In this document: positions 1 to 6,604 of the stretch, piece by piece
How the letters are laid out: the number at the start of each line of letters is the position of its first letter
How positions within the stretch are numbered: position 1 is the stretch's first letter
Assembly (NCBI GenBank): GCA_043746555.1
Contig: JAYTQU010000261.1
Coordinates: forward strand, 1-7,651
Reading direction: 5' to 3'
DNA from: CAZQYC01 sp043746555
Lineage (GTDB): Bacteria; Pseudomonadota; Gammaproteobacteria; Steroidobacterales; Steroidobacteraceae
DNA: 7,651 nt
Notes under the pieces: model-generated
Told to the model about the DNA's origin: nothing
The model's database searches: none
The model's input: the letters and a program-made list of their open reading frames with translations, nothing else
Translations under genes and position numbers: made by a program

Positions 1-1
1 A

Positions 2-406
2 TGGAATTTGATGCCGACCGAATTGTCCGGCGGCATGGCGCGACGTGTCGCTTTAGCGCGGGCGATTGCCAGCGATCCCGCGATGCTGATTTACGACGAG
101 CCGTTTGCGGGACTCGATCCGATTTCCATGGGCGTGATTCTGCGGTTGATTAGGCAGATGAACGATGCGCTCGGTCTTACGAGTTTGGTCGTCTCGCACG
201 ATGTCGATGAGATCGCGTTGTTGGCGGACATGAGTTACATCCTGGCGAGCGGCAAAGTAGTCGCGTCGGGCGAAACCAAGTCGCTTAAGCAATCGGACGA
301 TGAACTCGTCCGTCAATTCATGAACGGTTTGGCCGATGGACCGGTGCCATTTCACTATCCGGCTCCTCCGTATCGCGAGCAAATAGTCGACGGACTTTCC
401 GCATGA
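2..406 (+). CDS. mlaF: MlaF, phospholipid ABC transporter ATP-binding subunit (5' end missing)
   Basis: This is the C-terminal half of the cytoplasmic ATPase that powers the MlaFEDB phospholipid transporter. The reading frame is open to the left edge of the window, so the Walker A part lies outside; the ATG at 11 is an internal Met, not a start. Visible motifs in order are the ABC signature LSGGM, the Walker B and D-loop segment LIYDEPFAGLDP, and the switch histidine in VVSHD. The tail reads FMNGLADGPVPFHYPAPPY, a C-terminal extension typical of MlaF and unlike generic ABC ATPases; in E. coli this extension takes part in contacts with the neighbouring MlaF and MlaB. The stop overlaps the mlaE start (ATGA), which implies translational coupling. 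The family call is firm; the N-terminus cannot be judged. Confidence 0.96.
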   Translation, partial: WNLMPTELSGGMARRVALARAIASDPAMLIYDEPFAGLDPISMGVILRLIRQMNDALGLTSLVVSHDVDEIALLADMSYILASGKVVASGETKSLKQSDDELVRQFMNGLADGPVPFHYPAPPYREQIVDGLSA

Positions 407-1170
407 CGATGTTCAAAGATATTTGGGCCAACCTGCAAAACTTCGTTGCCAATTCCGGCGCGGCGTTCCTATTCCTACTGCGCATTCTCGCGCAAGTGCC
501 CGCCGCATTGTTGCGACCGAGTTTAATCGTTCGACAGGTTCACAACGCCGGCGGTTTATCGCTGGTCATCATCATGACCAGCGGCTTGGTGGTCGGTATG
601 GTGCTTGGATTACAAGGCTACGATTTGCTGGCGCGCTTCGGTTCGGAAGAATCGTTGGGTACCGGCGCGGGCCTTGCGCTAATAAAAGAGCTAGGTCCAG
701 TGTTGACTGCGCTGTTGTTCGCCGGTCGAGCGGGGACGGCGCTCGCATCGGAGATTGGATTGATGAAAGCAACCGATCAGCTCGCGGCGATGGAGATGAT
801 GGCCGTCGATTCGGTTCGTTACGTTATCGCGCCGCGTTTTTTAGGCGGCGTCATCGCACTGCCGATGTTGACCGCCATCTTTATCATGATCGGTTTATTC
901 GGCGTTCAGCTCGTCGGCGTACAACAGTTGGGCATCGATCAAGGCACGTTCTGGTCTCAGTTGCGCGGGAGCGTCGACCTGCGCGACGTTAGCGAAGGCA
1001 TTGTCAAAGGTTGCGTGTTCGGTGTTGCCTGTAGTTTAGTGGCCGTCTACGAGGGCTTTCGGTCCGAGCCGACTGCGGAAGGTGTGGGTCGCGCAACGAC
1101 GCGTGCAGTAGTGAACTCTGCGGTGTTGGTGTTGATCTTAGATTACATGTTGACGGCGGTGATGTTGTAA
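403..1170 (+). CDS. mlaE: MlaE, phospholipid ABC transporter permease
   Basis: This is the inner-membrane permease subunit of the Mla lipid transporter, 255 residues, the normal size for the MlaE family. It is strongly hydrophobic, with an N-terminal amphipathic stretch (about 1-40) and several membrane segments (about 52-72, 90-112, 145-173, 198-218, 236-254). Family landmarks are the block LIKELGPVLTALLFAGRAGT (about 93-112), then the coupling region SEIGLMKATDQLAAMEMM (about 116-133), and the C-terminal EGVGRATTRAVV (about 226-237). The start is the ATG inside the ATGA overlap with mlaF; a second in-frame ATG lies two codons later (409), and no strong ribosome binding site separates them, so the exact start is uncertain by two residues. 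It dimerises and couples to MlaF below and the MlaD hexamer above. Confidence 0.96.
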   Translation: MTMFKDIWANLQNFVANSGAAFLFLLRILAQVPAALLRPSLIVRQVHNAGGLSLVIIMTSGLVVGMVLGLQGYDLLARFGSEESLGTGAGLALIKELGPVLTALLFAGRAGTALASEIGLMKATDQLAAMEMMAVDSVRYVIAPRFLGGVIALPMLTAIFIMIGLFGVQLVGVQQLGIDQGTFWSQLRGSVDLRDVSEGIVKGCVFGVACSLVAVYEGFRSEPTAEGVGRATTRAVVNSAVLVLILDYMLTAVML

Positions 1171-1240
1171 GTTGTTTGGGCTGCTCGCCACGATGTGGTG
1201 TGGTGTGTCGGTAGTGGGAATTGAGTGTGCGAGGTGATGT
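1171..1240 (+). other. G/T-rich spacer between mlaE and mlaD
   Basis: This 70-base spacer is the only substantial gap in the mla gene run. By direct count it holds 31 G, 23 T, 8 A and 8 C on the plus strand, so 54 of 70 bases are G or T. A stop codon at 1235-1237 in the mlaD frame rules out an upstream extension of mlaD. No clear promoter or hairpin with a T-run is visible; the last ten bases hold the mlaD ribosome binding site. Confidence 0.6.
1231..1236 (+). promoter_or_regulatory. Ribosome binding site of mlaD
   Basis: GAGGTG ends four bases before the mlaD ATG at 1241. It is the only purine-rich anti-SD match near that start and, with the in-frame stop at 1235-1237, fixes the start of mlaD. 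Confidence 0.65.
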
Positions 1241-1732
1241 ATGCGTCAATCGCGAGCGATTGAAGTTTCGGCGGGAATGTTCGTGCTGCTCGGTTTTGCC
1301 GCGCTGTGGTTTTTGGTGACGCAGATCACCAATCGCGATATCAGTGTGTCCACGGGCGCGTATGAAGTCATTGCGAAATTCGAGAACATCGGCAGTTTGA
1401 AAGTCGGCGCGCCGGTGTCGATGGCCGGCGTCACCATCGGACGTGTCGATTCGATTAACCTTGATCAAAACATCTACAAAGCTGTCGTGAAGATGAAGAT
1501 CAATCCGAATTTCAATCGGCTTCCCGACGACAGCGATGCGAGCATCATGACGGCGGGACTCTTGGGCGGCCAATATATTGGCGTCAGCCCGGGAGGATCG
1601 GAGAAATATATGAAGGGCGGCGATCAATTCACGCTGGTGCAGGACGCCTTCGTGTTGGAAAAGCTCATCAATCAACTAGTGGCGACGTTCATGAGCAAGA
1701 AGGACGATTCGAATGCGGACGCGAAAAAATAA
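1241..1732 (+). CDS. mlaD: MlaD, MCE-domain lipid-binding subunit anchored in the inner membrane
   Basis: This 163-residue protein has one N-terminal membrane helix (about 9-28) followed by a single MCE domain on the periplasmic side (about 38-118). Motifs are GAPVSMAGVTIGRV (56-69) and the C-terminal MCE signature GLLGGQYIGVSPGG (106-119). After the domain comes a hydrophobic helix with the family-typical DAFVLEKLINQLV (135-147), which in known MlaD hexamers lines the central lipid channel, then a short charged tail. It is somewhat shorter than E. coli MlaD (183 residues), mainly in the tail. MlaD forms a homohexamer on MlaE and exchanges phospholipid with MlaC. The ATG at 1241 is preceded by GAGGTG, and an in-frame stop at 1235 excludes an earlier start. 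Confidence 0.95.
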   Translation: MRQSRAIEVSAGMFVLLGFAALWFLVTQITNRDISVSTGAYEVIAKFENIGSLKVGAPVSMAGVTIGRVDSINLDQNIYKAVVKMKINPNFNRLPDDSDASIMTAGLLGGQYIGVSPGGSEKYMKGGDQFTLVQDAFVLEKLINQLVATFMSKKDDSNADAKK

Positions 1733-1734
1733 TT

Positions 1735-1739
1735 GGAGG
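1735..1739 (+). promoter_or_regulatory. Ribosome binding site of mlaC (decides the start)
   Basis: GGAGG lies just after the mlaD stop. It directly abuts the ATG at 1740 (no spacing) but sits nine bases before the in-frame ATG at 1749, a normal spacing. This favours 1749 as the mlaC start over 1740 and over the earlier in-frame ATG at 1713, which lies inside mlaD. Confidence 0.75.
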
Positions 1740-1748
1740 ATGACTGCG

Positions 1749-2438
1749 ATGCGAAACTCAATTGCCAGGCAACTACGACATCTGTTCGCGCTCAACACTG
1801 CGTGTGTCTTATTGGTCGCGATGATTCCGCCCGCGACGACGTTGGCCGCCGACGCGCAACCGGGACCGGGAGAATTGATCGACTCGGTGGCGCATCAAGT
1901 ACTGAAATCCTTGGACGCGCATCGCGAAGAAATGCGTAAGGACCCGAAGAAAATTCGCAAGCTCGTGGACGATCTGTTACTGCCGCGTTTCGATACCGAA
2001 TACTCGGCGCGTCAGGTGTTGGGCTTGCATTGGCGCAAGGCGACGCCGGATCAGCGCACGCGCTTCATCGAGGCTTTTTATCAGTCGCTGCTGCAAAACT
2101 ACGGCGAAGCGCTGCTCGACTTTACGCCCGATCGCTTGAAGATCTTTCCGTATCGCGAGGATCCCAGCGATAAGAATCGCGCGACGATTCGCACCGAAGT
2201 GCGTCGCGACGACGGTTCGCGTGTGCCGGTCAATTACACCATGCACAAGACCGACGCCGGTTGGAAAGCGTGGGACGTCACCATCGAAGGCGTTTCGTAC
2301 GTGAAATCGTTTCGTACCGATTTCTCGACTGAGATCGATCAGAAAGGTTTGGATTCGGTAATCGCTCGTCTTGAGGCGCAGAACGCGAACGGCACTCCGA
2401 CCAAACGGGGCGGCGCCAAGAAAAGCGGCGGCAAGTAA
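1749..2438 (+). CDS. mlaC: MlaC, periplasmic phospholipid-binding carrier
   Basis: MlaC is the soluble carrier that ferries phospholipid between the outer-membrane MlaA complex and the inner-membrane MlaFEDB complex. From the ATG at 1749 it is 229 residues. A Sec signal peptide is clear: basic n-region (Arg2, Arg7, Arg10), hydrophobic core about 12-27, and a likely cleavage site near TLAADA (31-36). The mature part carries the family landmarks: LLLPRFDTEYSARQVLGLHW (76-95), then TRFIEAFYQSLLQNYGEALL (104-123), and the late segment WDVTIEGVSYVKSFRTDFST (175-194). The last 14 or so residues (about 216-229) are a Lys/Gly-rich tail, probably disordered. The gene follows mlaD by 16 bases and is followed by mlaB after one base. 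The longer reading from 1713 would put a hydrophilic stretch before the signal peptide and is less likely. Confidence 0.94.
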   Translation: MRNSIARQLRHLFALNTACVLLVAMIPPATTLAADAQPGPGELIDSVAHQVLKSLDAHREEMRKDPKKIRKLVDDLLLPRFDTEYSARQVLGLHWRKATPDQRTRFIEAFYQSLLQNYGEALLDFTPDRLKIFPYREDPSDKNRATIRTEVRRDDGSRVPVNYTMHKTDAGWKAWDVTIEGVSYVKSFRTDFSTEIDQKGLDSVIARLEAQNANGTPTKRGGAKKSGGK

Positions 2439-2439
2439 G

Positions 2440-2745
2440 GTGCCTCCAGCACATGCATTTAAGCGCGAATCGGACGGACACTATTCCGTGGTGGGCGGAT
2501 TGGTATTCGCCACCGCGCGCGACGTTCTAAAGCAAAGCGCGGCGGCGCTCGCGTCGGAAGCGCAATGGACGATTGACTTGTCGAAGGTCGACAGCGCCGA
2601 TAGCGCGGGACTCTCATTATTAATCGAATGGTATCGGTTGGCCGCCCGAGCGAATCGACCGATCCGTTTTGTCGGCGCACCTGCGCAATTGTTAGCGCTG
2701 GCAAAGATCAGCGATATCGATGAGTTGCTGCCGTTCGGAACGTAA
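2440..2745 (+). CDS. mlaB: MlaB, STAS-domain subunit of the phospholipid transporter
   Basis: This is the small cytoplasmic STAS protein that binds MlaF and is required for assembly and activity of the transporter in E. coli. From GTG 2440 it has 101 residues, the usual MlaB size. The STAS core is visible: WTIDLSKVDSADSAGLSLLI (43-62), with Ser55 in the DSAG position where E. coli MlaB has a functionally important Thr (residue 52), and the second strand PIRFVGAP (74-81). The frame stays open upstream into the 3' end of mlaC (an in-frame ATG at 2371), but that reading adds a basic low-complexity leader overlapping mlaC. GTG one base after the mlaC stop gives a normal domain start and tight coupling, although its Shine-Dalgarno match is weak. 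Family certain, start moderately certain. Confidence 0.9.
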   Translation: MPPAHAFKRESDGHYSVVGGLVFATARDVLKQSAAALASEAQWTIDLSKVDSADSAGLSLLIEWYRLAARANRPIRFVGAPAQLLALAKISDIDELLPFGT

Positions 2746-2748
2746 TCG

Positions 2749-2764
2749 ACTAGCGTTTGCTAGT
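2749..2764. terminator. Small inverted repeat at the mlaB/mlaA convergent junction (weak terminator candidate)
   Basis: ACTAGC and GCTAGT form a perfect six-base-pair stem around a four-base GTTT loop, directly after the mlaB stop and covering the mlaA stop and last codons. Neither side is followed directly by a T-run; on the plus strand a run of six T occurs about 24 bases later (2788-2793). Being symmetric, it could act on both convergent transcripts, but it is short and lacks the usual GC-rich stem. Confidence 0.3.
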
Positions 2765-3505
2765 GTCGTCGTCGATAAATTCTTCGATTTTTTCCTCGGG
2801 CGGATTGCCGTCGAATATCAAGTATTCGCGGCGCTGCACCCACGCATCGCGAATCACCCCGTACTTGTCGTAAGCGCTGTCGAGCGTTGCATCGGTCGTC
2901 AGCAACGAAGCGCGTTTGTCGATGACTTCAAGTCCGCGTGCGCCCCATTCGACTCCGGCCGGAGTATTAGTGTTGCGTAGCACGTTGAAAAAGTAACCGA
3001 CGACGATTCCCGGCGCGTCGCGCACACTCGACGGGCCGAAAAACGGTAACACCAGATACGGACCGGAGGGCATTCCCCAGCGCGCGAAAGTTTGTCCGAA
3101 ATCTTCGTCGTGTTCGCGCAGCCCTATTTTGTCGGCGACATCGAAAATTCCGACCAGACCGAACACGGTGTTGGTAACGAAGCGGCAAGTGTCTTGCAAG
3201 AATAACTTTGGCTTCGCCTGCAGCAATTGATTTGCGATCGTCACCGGATACCGCAGGTTGGAAAACACGTTGCCCACACCTGTGCGCAACCACTGCGGTG
3301 TGACCTTCTTGTAGCCTTGCGCGGTGGGTTTGAGCACGGCGCGATCCAATCCGTCGTTGAACTTGTAGATGCCGCGATTCATTCCCTGCCAGGGATCGTC
3401 GTGCGTGGTGCGACCGGGCACGGTGGCGCAACCGGCGAGTACGCAGGAAAGCAGCGTCAACGCGAGATCGGCACGACGCAAAATGAGCGAACGAAGTGAC
3501 TGCAT
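2750..3505 (-). CDS. mlaA: MlaA (VacJ), outer-membrane lipoprotein of the phospholipid transport system
   Basis: MlaA sits in the outer membrane, usually with trimeric porins, and removes phospholipid from the outer leaflet, passing it to MlaC. From the ATG at 3505 it has 251 residues. The signal peptide ends in the lipobox LAGC, with Cys26 as the lipidated residue; Ala27 at the next position is compatible with sorting to the outer membrane. Family landmarks are DPWQGMNRGIYKFNDGLD (37-54), NTVFGLVGIFDVADKIGL (112-129) and FGQTFARWGMPSGPYLVLPF (136-155). Lys48-Phe49 align with the Asn-Phe pair deleted in the E. coli mlaA* mutant (alignment from memory). The C-terminus is acidic and short. A GTG at 3526 would add seven residues before the signal peptide; ATG gives a more normal n-region. 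It lies 44 bases after bepA on the same strand. Confidence 0.94.
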   Translation of the reverse strand: MQSLRSLILRRADLALTLLSCVLAGCATVPGRTTHDDPWQGMNRGIYKFNDGLDRAVLKPTAQGYKKVTPQWLRTGVGNVFSNLRYPVTIANQLLQAKPKLFLQDTCRFVTNTVFGLVGIFDVADKIGLREHDEDFGQTFARWGMPSGPYLVLPFFGPSSVRDAPGIVVGYFFNVLRNTNTPAGVEWGARGLEVIDKRASLLTTDATLDSAYDKYGVIRDAWVQRREYLIFDGNPPEEKIEEFIDDDTSKR

Positions 3506-3536
3506 GCGGTCTTGATTCTTGTACACAACGAAACTC

Positions 3537-3549
3537 GGCTATTGTAGCC
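3537..3549 (-). other. Short hairpin directly after the bepA stop codon
   Basis: On the minus strand GGCTA and TAGCC form a perfect five-base-pair stem with a three-base CAA loop, starting at the base after the bepA TAA. No T-run follows, so it does not look like a full intrinsic terminator. It could modestly attenuate or stabilise a bepA-mlaA transcript, or be chance. Confidence 0.3.
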
Positions 3550-5046
3550 TTATCGACCGACACGGCGCTCGTCCTGTTGCGGTCGAGACAATCGACGCGG
3601 CATGGCGGCGCGTATTTCATCCAGTCGAGCGCGAAAGCGCGCGCGTTGTACATCGGTTATTTTGGGAACCGACAAGGCCAGTTGCAGTTGATTCACCGCT
3701 AGCGCCAAGTCACCGCCCATGATGTGATATTCCGACATGTAAGCGTAGGCGTCGGCGACATCGTCGGCGGCGTTCGCGGTCAACGCGAGTTGTCGAACTT
3801 GCGCCGGGGTGGGTTCAACGGCATTAAAAAGATCGAGCAGCACACGGTGCGCCTGCTTCGGTTGACCGTACCGCGTTAGCGCTTCCGCATACCGGACGGT
3901 CGTCGACACATCGCGCGGAAATAATTGCATCGATCGTTCGTAGGTCGCTAGCGTTCCCGCTTTATCGCCGGCGGCGAATTGCGCTTGACCGAGAGCGGTG
4001 CGATATTGCACGACCGATTCGTTCTTGTTGACCAGGGCGCGCAAAATCGGCACGGCGCTCGCCGGCTCGCCGGCGGCGACCATTGCGATTGCTTTGCCGT
4101 ACGATTCGGCCGGTGTGTTGTCGGTATTGGCGCGATCCCGCGCGGTGTAATAAGTCAGCGGGGATTCGCCCGATGCCGTCGTTAAGACTCGAACGCGCTC
4201 GCGCGAGATGGCGTAGCTCAAGCTATCGGTCACGTGATTCACCGGCAGTTCGGCGACGCGAGCTCGGGCCTCGGCGATTCGATCGGTCGTCACCGGATGC
4301 GATAGGACGATCGAAGGTACGTTCGATTCGTGACCGCCGCTTAGTTTCGCGATCACCTCAAAGAAATTCGGCATGCCGTTCGGGTCGAATCCGGCGCGCG
4401 ATAAAACGCCCATGCCAACGCGGTCGGCCTCGCTTTCCATGTCGCGTGAAAAACTCATTTGTTGCGCCAGCGCGATGGTTTGCGCGCCGGCGATGCCAGC
4501 CATCGCCGCGTCGCCGCCTCCATGGGTGGTCGCTCCCAACAATATCGCTGCGAGCATTGCCGCGGTCGAGGCCAGCGCCGATTTCCGCTGTTCAAGCAGA
4601 CTGCGAATAATGTGGCGCTGGGTGACGTGCGATATTTCGTGCGCCAACACGCCGGCCAACTCGCTTTCGTTGTGGGTGGCGAGAATCAGTCCGCTGTTCA
4701 CGAACACGAAACCGCCCGGCACGGCGAAGGCGTTGATGTTCGGGTCTTTGACAACTACAAAATGAAACTTTTGCTTGCCGTCTTGTGCGGCGCTCGATAA
4801 TCGGTGCCCAAGCGTATCGATGTATTGCGTGACTTCCGGATCTTCCAGAATCTGATCGGCGTTGCGGTACTCGCGCAAAACGCTCAAGCCGATGCGATAT
4901 TCGTCGTCGAGCGAAATGGCGGCTTCGGCGGGACTGCCGATGTCCGGTAGTTGCTCGGGATCGATCGCGTGCGCCGGTGCAATGGCGCCACTGACCAGTA
5001 AGGCAATGCTGAGTATGGCGAGAAAAAGAGCGCGGACGGTGTTCAC
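3550..5046 (-). CDS. bepA: BepA-like periplasmic M48 metalloprotease with C-terminal TPR-type repeats
   Basis: In E. coli, BepA (YfgC) is a periplasmic zinc protease and chaperone-like factor for LptD maturation and BAM quality control. This 498-residue protein has the same build. A signal peptide (about 1-27, ending APAHA) precedes an M48 catalytic domain with HEISH at 136-140 (zinc ligands His136 and His140, catalytic Glu137), the third ligand Glu204 in ESEAD, and His250 in LSHP at the position of the regulatory histidine of E. coli BepA. Alpha-helical repeats of TPR type fill about 315-475 (for example ALGQAQFAAGDKAGTLATYE), ending in a basic tail. The start is GTG 5046: an in-frame stop lies at 5058-5056 and no other start codon occurs before the signal core. 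The ribosome binding site is poor. Orthology to BepA rather than another M48/TPR protein is likely from length, motif positions and location near bcp. Confidence 0.9.
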   Translation of the reverse strand: MNTVRALFLAILSIALLVSGAIAPAHAIDPEQLPDIGSPAEAAISLDDEYRIGLSVLREYRNADQILEDPEVTQYIDTLGHRLSSAAQDGKQKFHFVVVKDPNINAFAVPGGFVFVNSGLILATHNESELAGVLAHEISHVTQRHIIRSLLEQRKSALASTAAMLAAILLGATTHGGGDAAMAGIAGAQTIALAQQMSFSRDMESEADRVGMGVLSRAGFDPNGMPNFFEVIAKLSGGHESNVPSIVLSHPVTTDRIAEARARVAELPVNHVTDSLSYAISRERVRVLTTASGESPLTYYTARDRANTDNTPAESYGKAIAMVAAGEPASAVPILRALVNKNESVVQYRTALGQAQFAAGDKAGTLATYERSMQLFPRDVSTTVRYAEALTRYGQPKQAHRVLLDLFNAVEPTPAQVRQLALTANAADDVADAYAYMSEYHIMGGDLALAVNQLQLALSVPKITDVQRARFRARLDEIRAAMPRRLSRPQQDERRVGR

Positions 5047-5116
5047 TGCGGTGGCCTATCGTATTGCGTACTGTATTTAGGGCTTGGACCGGTGGAAGTT
5101 GCGGCAGTTCGAACCT
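5047..5116 (-). other. Spacer between the PhoH-like gene and bepA
   Basis: These 70 bases are the largest gap in the minus-strand gene run and the likeliest place for a separate bepA promoter. I see no convincing -35/-10 pair and no stem-loop with a T-run, so it is left unassigned. Confidence 0.4.
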
Positions 5117-6598
5117 TTATAGGATTTCCGATGCGTAGTCCGCCAATCGCGAGCGTTCGCCTCGTTTCAACGTGATGTGGCCCGAGTGCGCCCAGCCTCG
5201 AAATCGATTCACGATGTAGGTAAGGCCGCAGGTGGTTTCGGTCAAGTAGGGCGTGTCGATCTGTGCGATGTTACCGAGGCAAACGAGTTTTGTCCCGGGA
5301 CCCGCGCGCGTCACCATGGCCTTCATTTGTTTGGGCGTTAAGTTTTGCGCTTCGTCGATGATGAGGAAGCGATTTAAGAACGTTCGGCCGCGCATGAAAT
5401 TGAGCGAGCGAATCTTGATGCGATTGCGCAGTAAGTCGTTGGTCGCGGCGCGCCCCCACTGACCGCCTTCCTGACTGCGCGTGAGCACTTCCAAGTTATC
5501 CATGAGCGCGCCCATCCACGGTTCCATTTTTTCTTCCTCGGTGCCCGGCAAAAATCCGATGTCTTCGCCCAAGGGGATCGTGACGCGCGTCATGATGATT
5601 TCGCTGAAGCGATTCGCTTCCAAAGTCTGTGCGAGACCCGCAGCAAGCGTCATCAGAGTCTTGCCCGTTCCCGCCGGACCCAAAATGGTGATGAAGTCGA
5701 TATCGGGATTCATGAGTATATTGAGCGCGAAATTTTGTTCGCGATTGCGCGCCGCGATGCCCCATACGTTGTGACGTTCGCTACGATAGTCATGCGCAAG
5801 CTGCAAAACGGCGCCGTCGTCGTCGATCGATCGCACAATCGCTTCGACGCCGGTCGGTTCAGCTTGATGGAGAAACAGATTCGGTTGCCAATCGCGAATC
5901 AACGGTCCTTGAACGCGATAAAACGTGCGGGCATGTTCCTGCCACGAATGCATCTTCTTACCGTGACGCTCCCAAAAATTGTCGGGAATTTCCTGCATGC
6001 CGGTGTACAGCAGATCGGCGTCTTCGATGGTTTTGTCAGACGAGTAATCTTCCGCGTGAACGCCGATGATTGCCGCCTTGATTCGCAGATTAATATCCTT
6101 GGAGACCAGCGTGACGCGCGATTGCGGGTGCTCCTGTTGCAGCGCCAACGTGTGCCCCAAGATGGCGTTGTCGGCGCCGTGTCCGGGCAGATCCTGCGGG
6201 AGTCCGCCTTTAAGTATCCGCGTTTGAAAAAACAATCGGCCTTTAGGCTGATGTTTGCGGCCATTCTGCAAACCCGAGTGAACATGTGCATCGTGCAGTG
6301 CGATGCCGCGATCGATTTGCTCTTTGGTCGCGGTTGCCATCAGTTCGTCGAGAAAGCGACTCACTTGACGAACGTTGCGCGCCGGTTCCGATATGCCCTT
6401 TTTCCCCGCATCGAGCTCTTCGAGCACAATCATGGGAATAAACACATCGTGCTCTTCGAAACGAAATATAGCCGTTGGGTCGTGCATCAACACATTGGTG
6501 TCGAGCACAAAGATGCGGCGCGAATCGGCTGAATATTTGCGAGTCGGACTGCCTGAACGAATGGATTTCTGATTCTTCGCTTTCGGTGGTTTAGGCAT
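5117..6598 (-). CDS. PhoH-family ATPase with N-terminal PIN domain (PhoH2 type)
   Basis: This 493-residue cytoplasmic protein fuses a PIN nuclease-like domain to a PhoH ATPase. The PIN part (about 28-185) opens with FVLDTNVLMHD and keeps plausible acidic metal-site residues: Asp33, Glu60/Glu61, Asp143 (in GADNAIL) and Asp168 (in SKDINLR). A linker and small beta domain (about 225-285) lead to the PhoH domain with Walker A GPAGTGKT (307-314), the PhoH-specific segment ending GEDIGFLPG (344-352), Walker B FLIIDEAQN (411-419) and the C-terminal LKRGERSRLADYASEIL. Mycobacterial PhoH2 proteins of this layout have been described as ATP-dependent RNA helicase/RNase enzymes; activity here is inferred. 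The common annotation 'phosphate starvation-inducible' comes from E. coli PhoH and need not apply. It starts six bases after the bcp stop with no good ribosome binding site, suggesting coupling to bcp. Confidence 0.92.
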   Translation of the reverse strand: MPKPPKAKNQKSIRSGSPTRKYSADSRRIFVLDTNVLMHDPTAIFRFEEHDVFIPMIVLEELDAGKKGISEPARNVRQVSRFLDELMATATKEQIDRGIALHDAHVHSGLQNGRKHQPKGRLFFQTRILKGGLPQDLPGHGADNAILGHTLALQQEHPQSRVTLVSKDINLRIKAAIIGVHAEDYSSDKTIEDADLLYTGMQEIPDNFWERHGKKMHSWQEHARTFYRVQGPLIRDWQPNLFLHQAEPTGVEAIVRSIDDDGAVLQLAHDYRSERHNVWGIAARNREQNFALNILMNPDIDFITILGPAGTGKTLMTLAAGLAQTLEANRFSEIIMTRVTIPLGEDIGFLPGTEEEKMEPWMGALMDNLEVLTRSQEGGQWGRAATNDLLRNRIKIRSLNFMRGRTFLNRFLIIDEAQNLTPKQMKAMVTRAGPGTKLVCLGNIAQIDTPYLTETTCGLTYIVNRFRGWAHSGHITLKRGERSRLADYASEIL

Positions 6599-6604
6599 GA
6601 GTTA

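Noticed and set aside
1004..1675. A 223-codon open frame on the minus strand across mlaE and mlaD
   Set aside because: It is antisense to two clear Mla genes and their spacer, with Arg/His-rich low-quality composition and no motif.
2768..2795. T-run of six after a small TCGA inverted repeat, as a plus-strand intrinsic terminator
   Set aside because: The stem is only four base pairs with a long AT-rich loop and lies in mlaA coding sequence; too weak to list as a terminator by itself.
2967..3653. A 228-codon open frame on the minus strand spanning the bepA end and mlaA
   Set aside because: It is a shifted-frame shadow of mlaA, very Arg-rich, while the mlaA frame holds the signal peptide, lipobox and family motifs.
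4083..4765. Plus-strand open frames opposite bepA
   Set aside because: They are antisense shadows with Arg/Ser/Pro-rich composition; the bepA frame carries HEISH and the other zinc-site residues.
5735..6532. A 265-codon open frame on the plus strand opposite the PIN-PhoH gene
   Set aside because: It is fully antisense to a gene with intact PIN and PhoH motifs, shows no recognisable domain, and arises from codon bias of the real gene.
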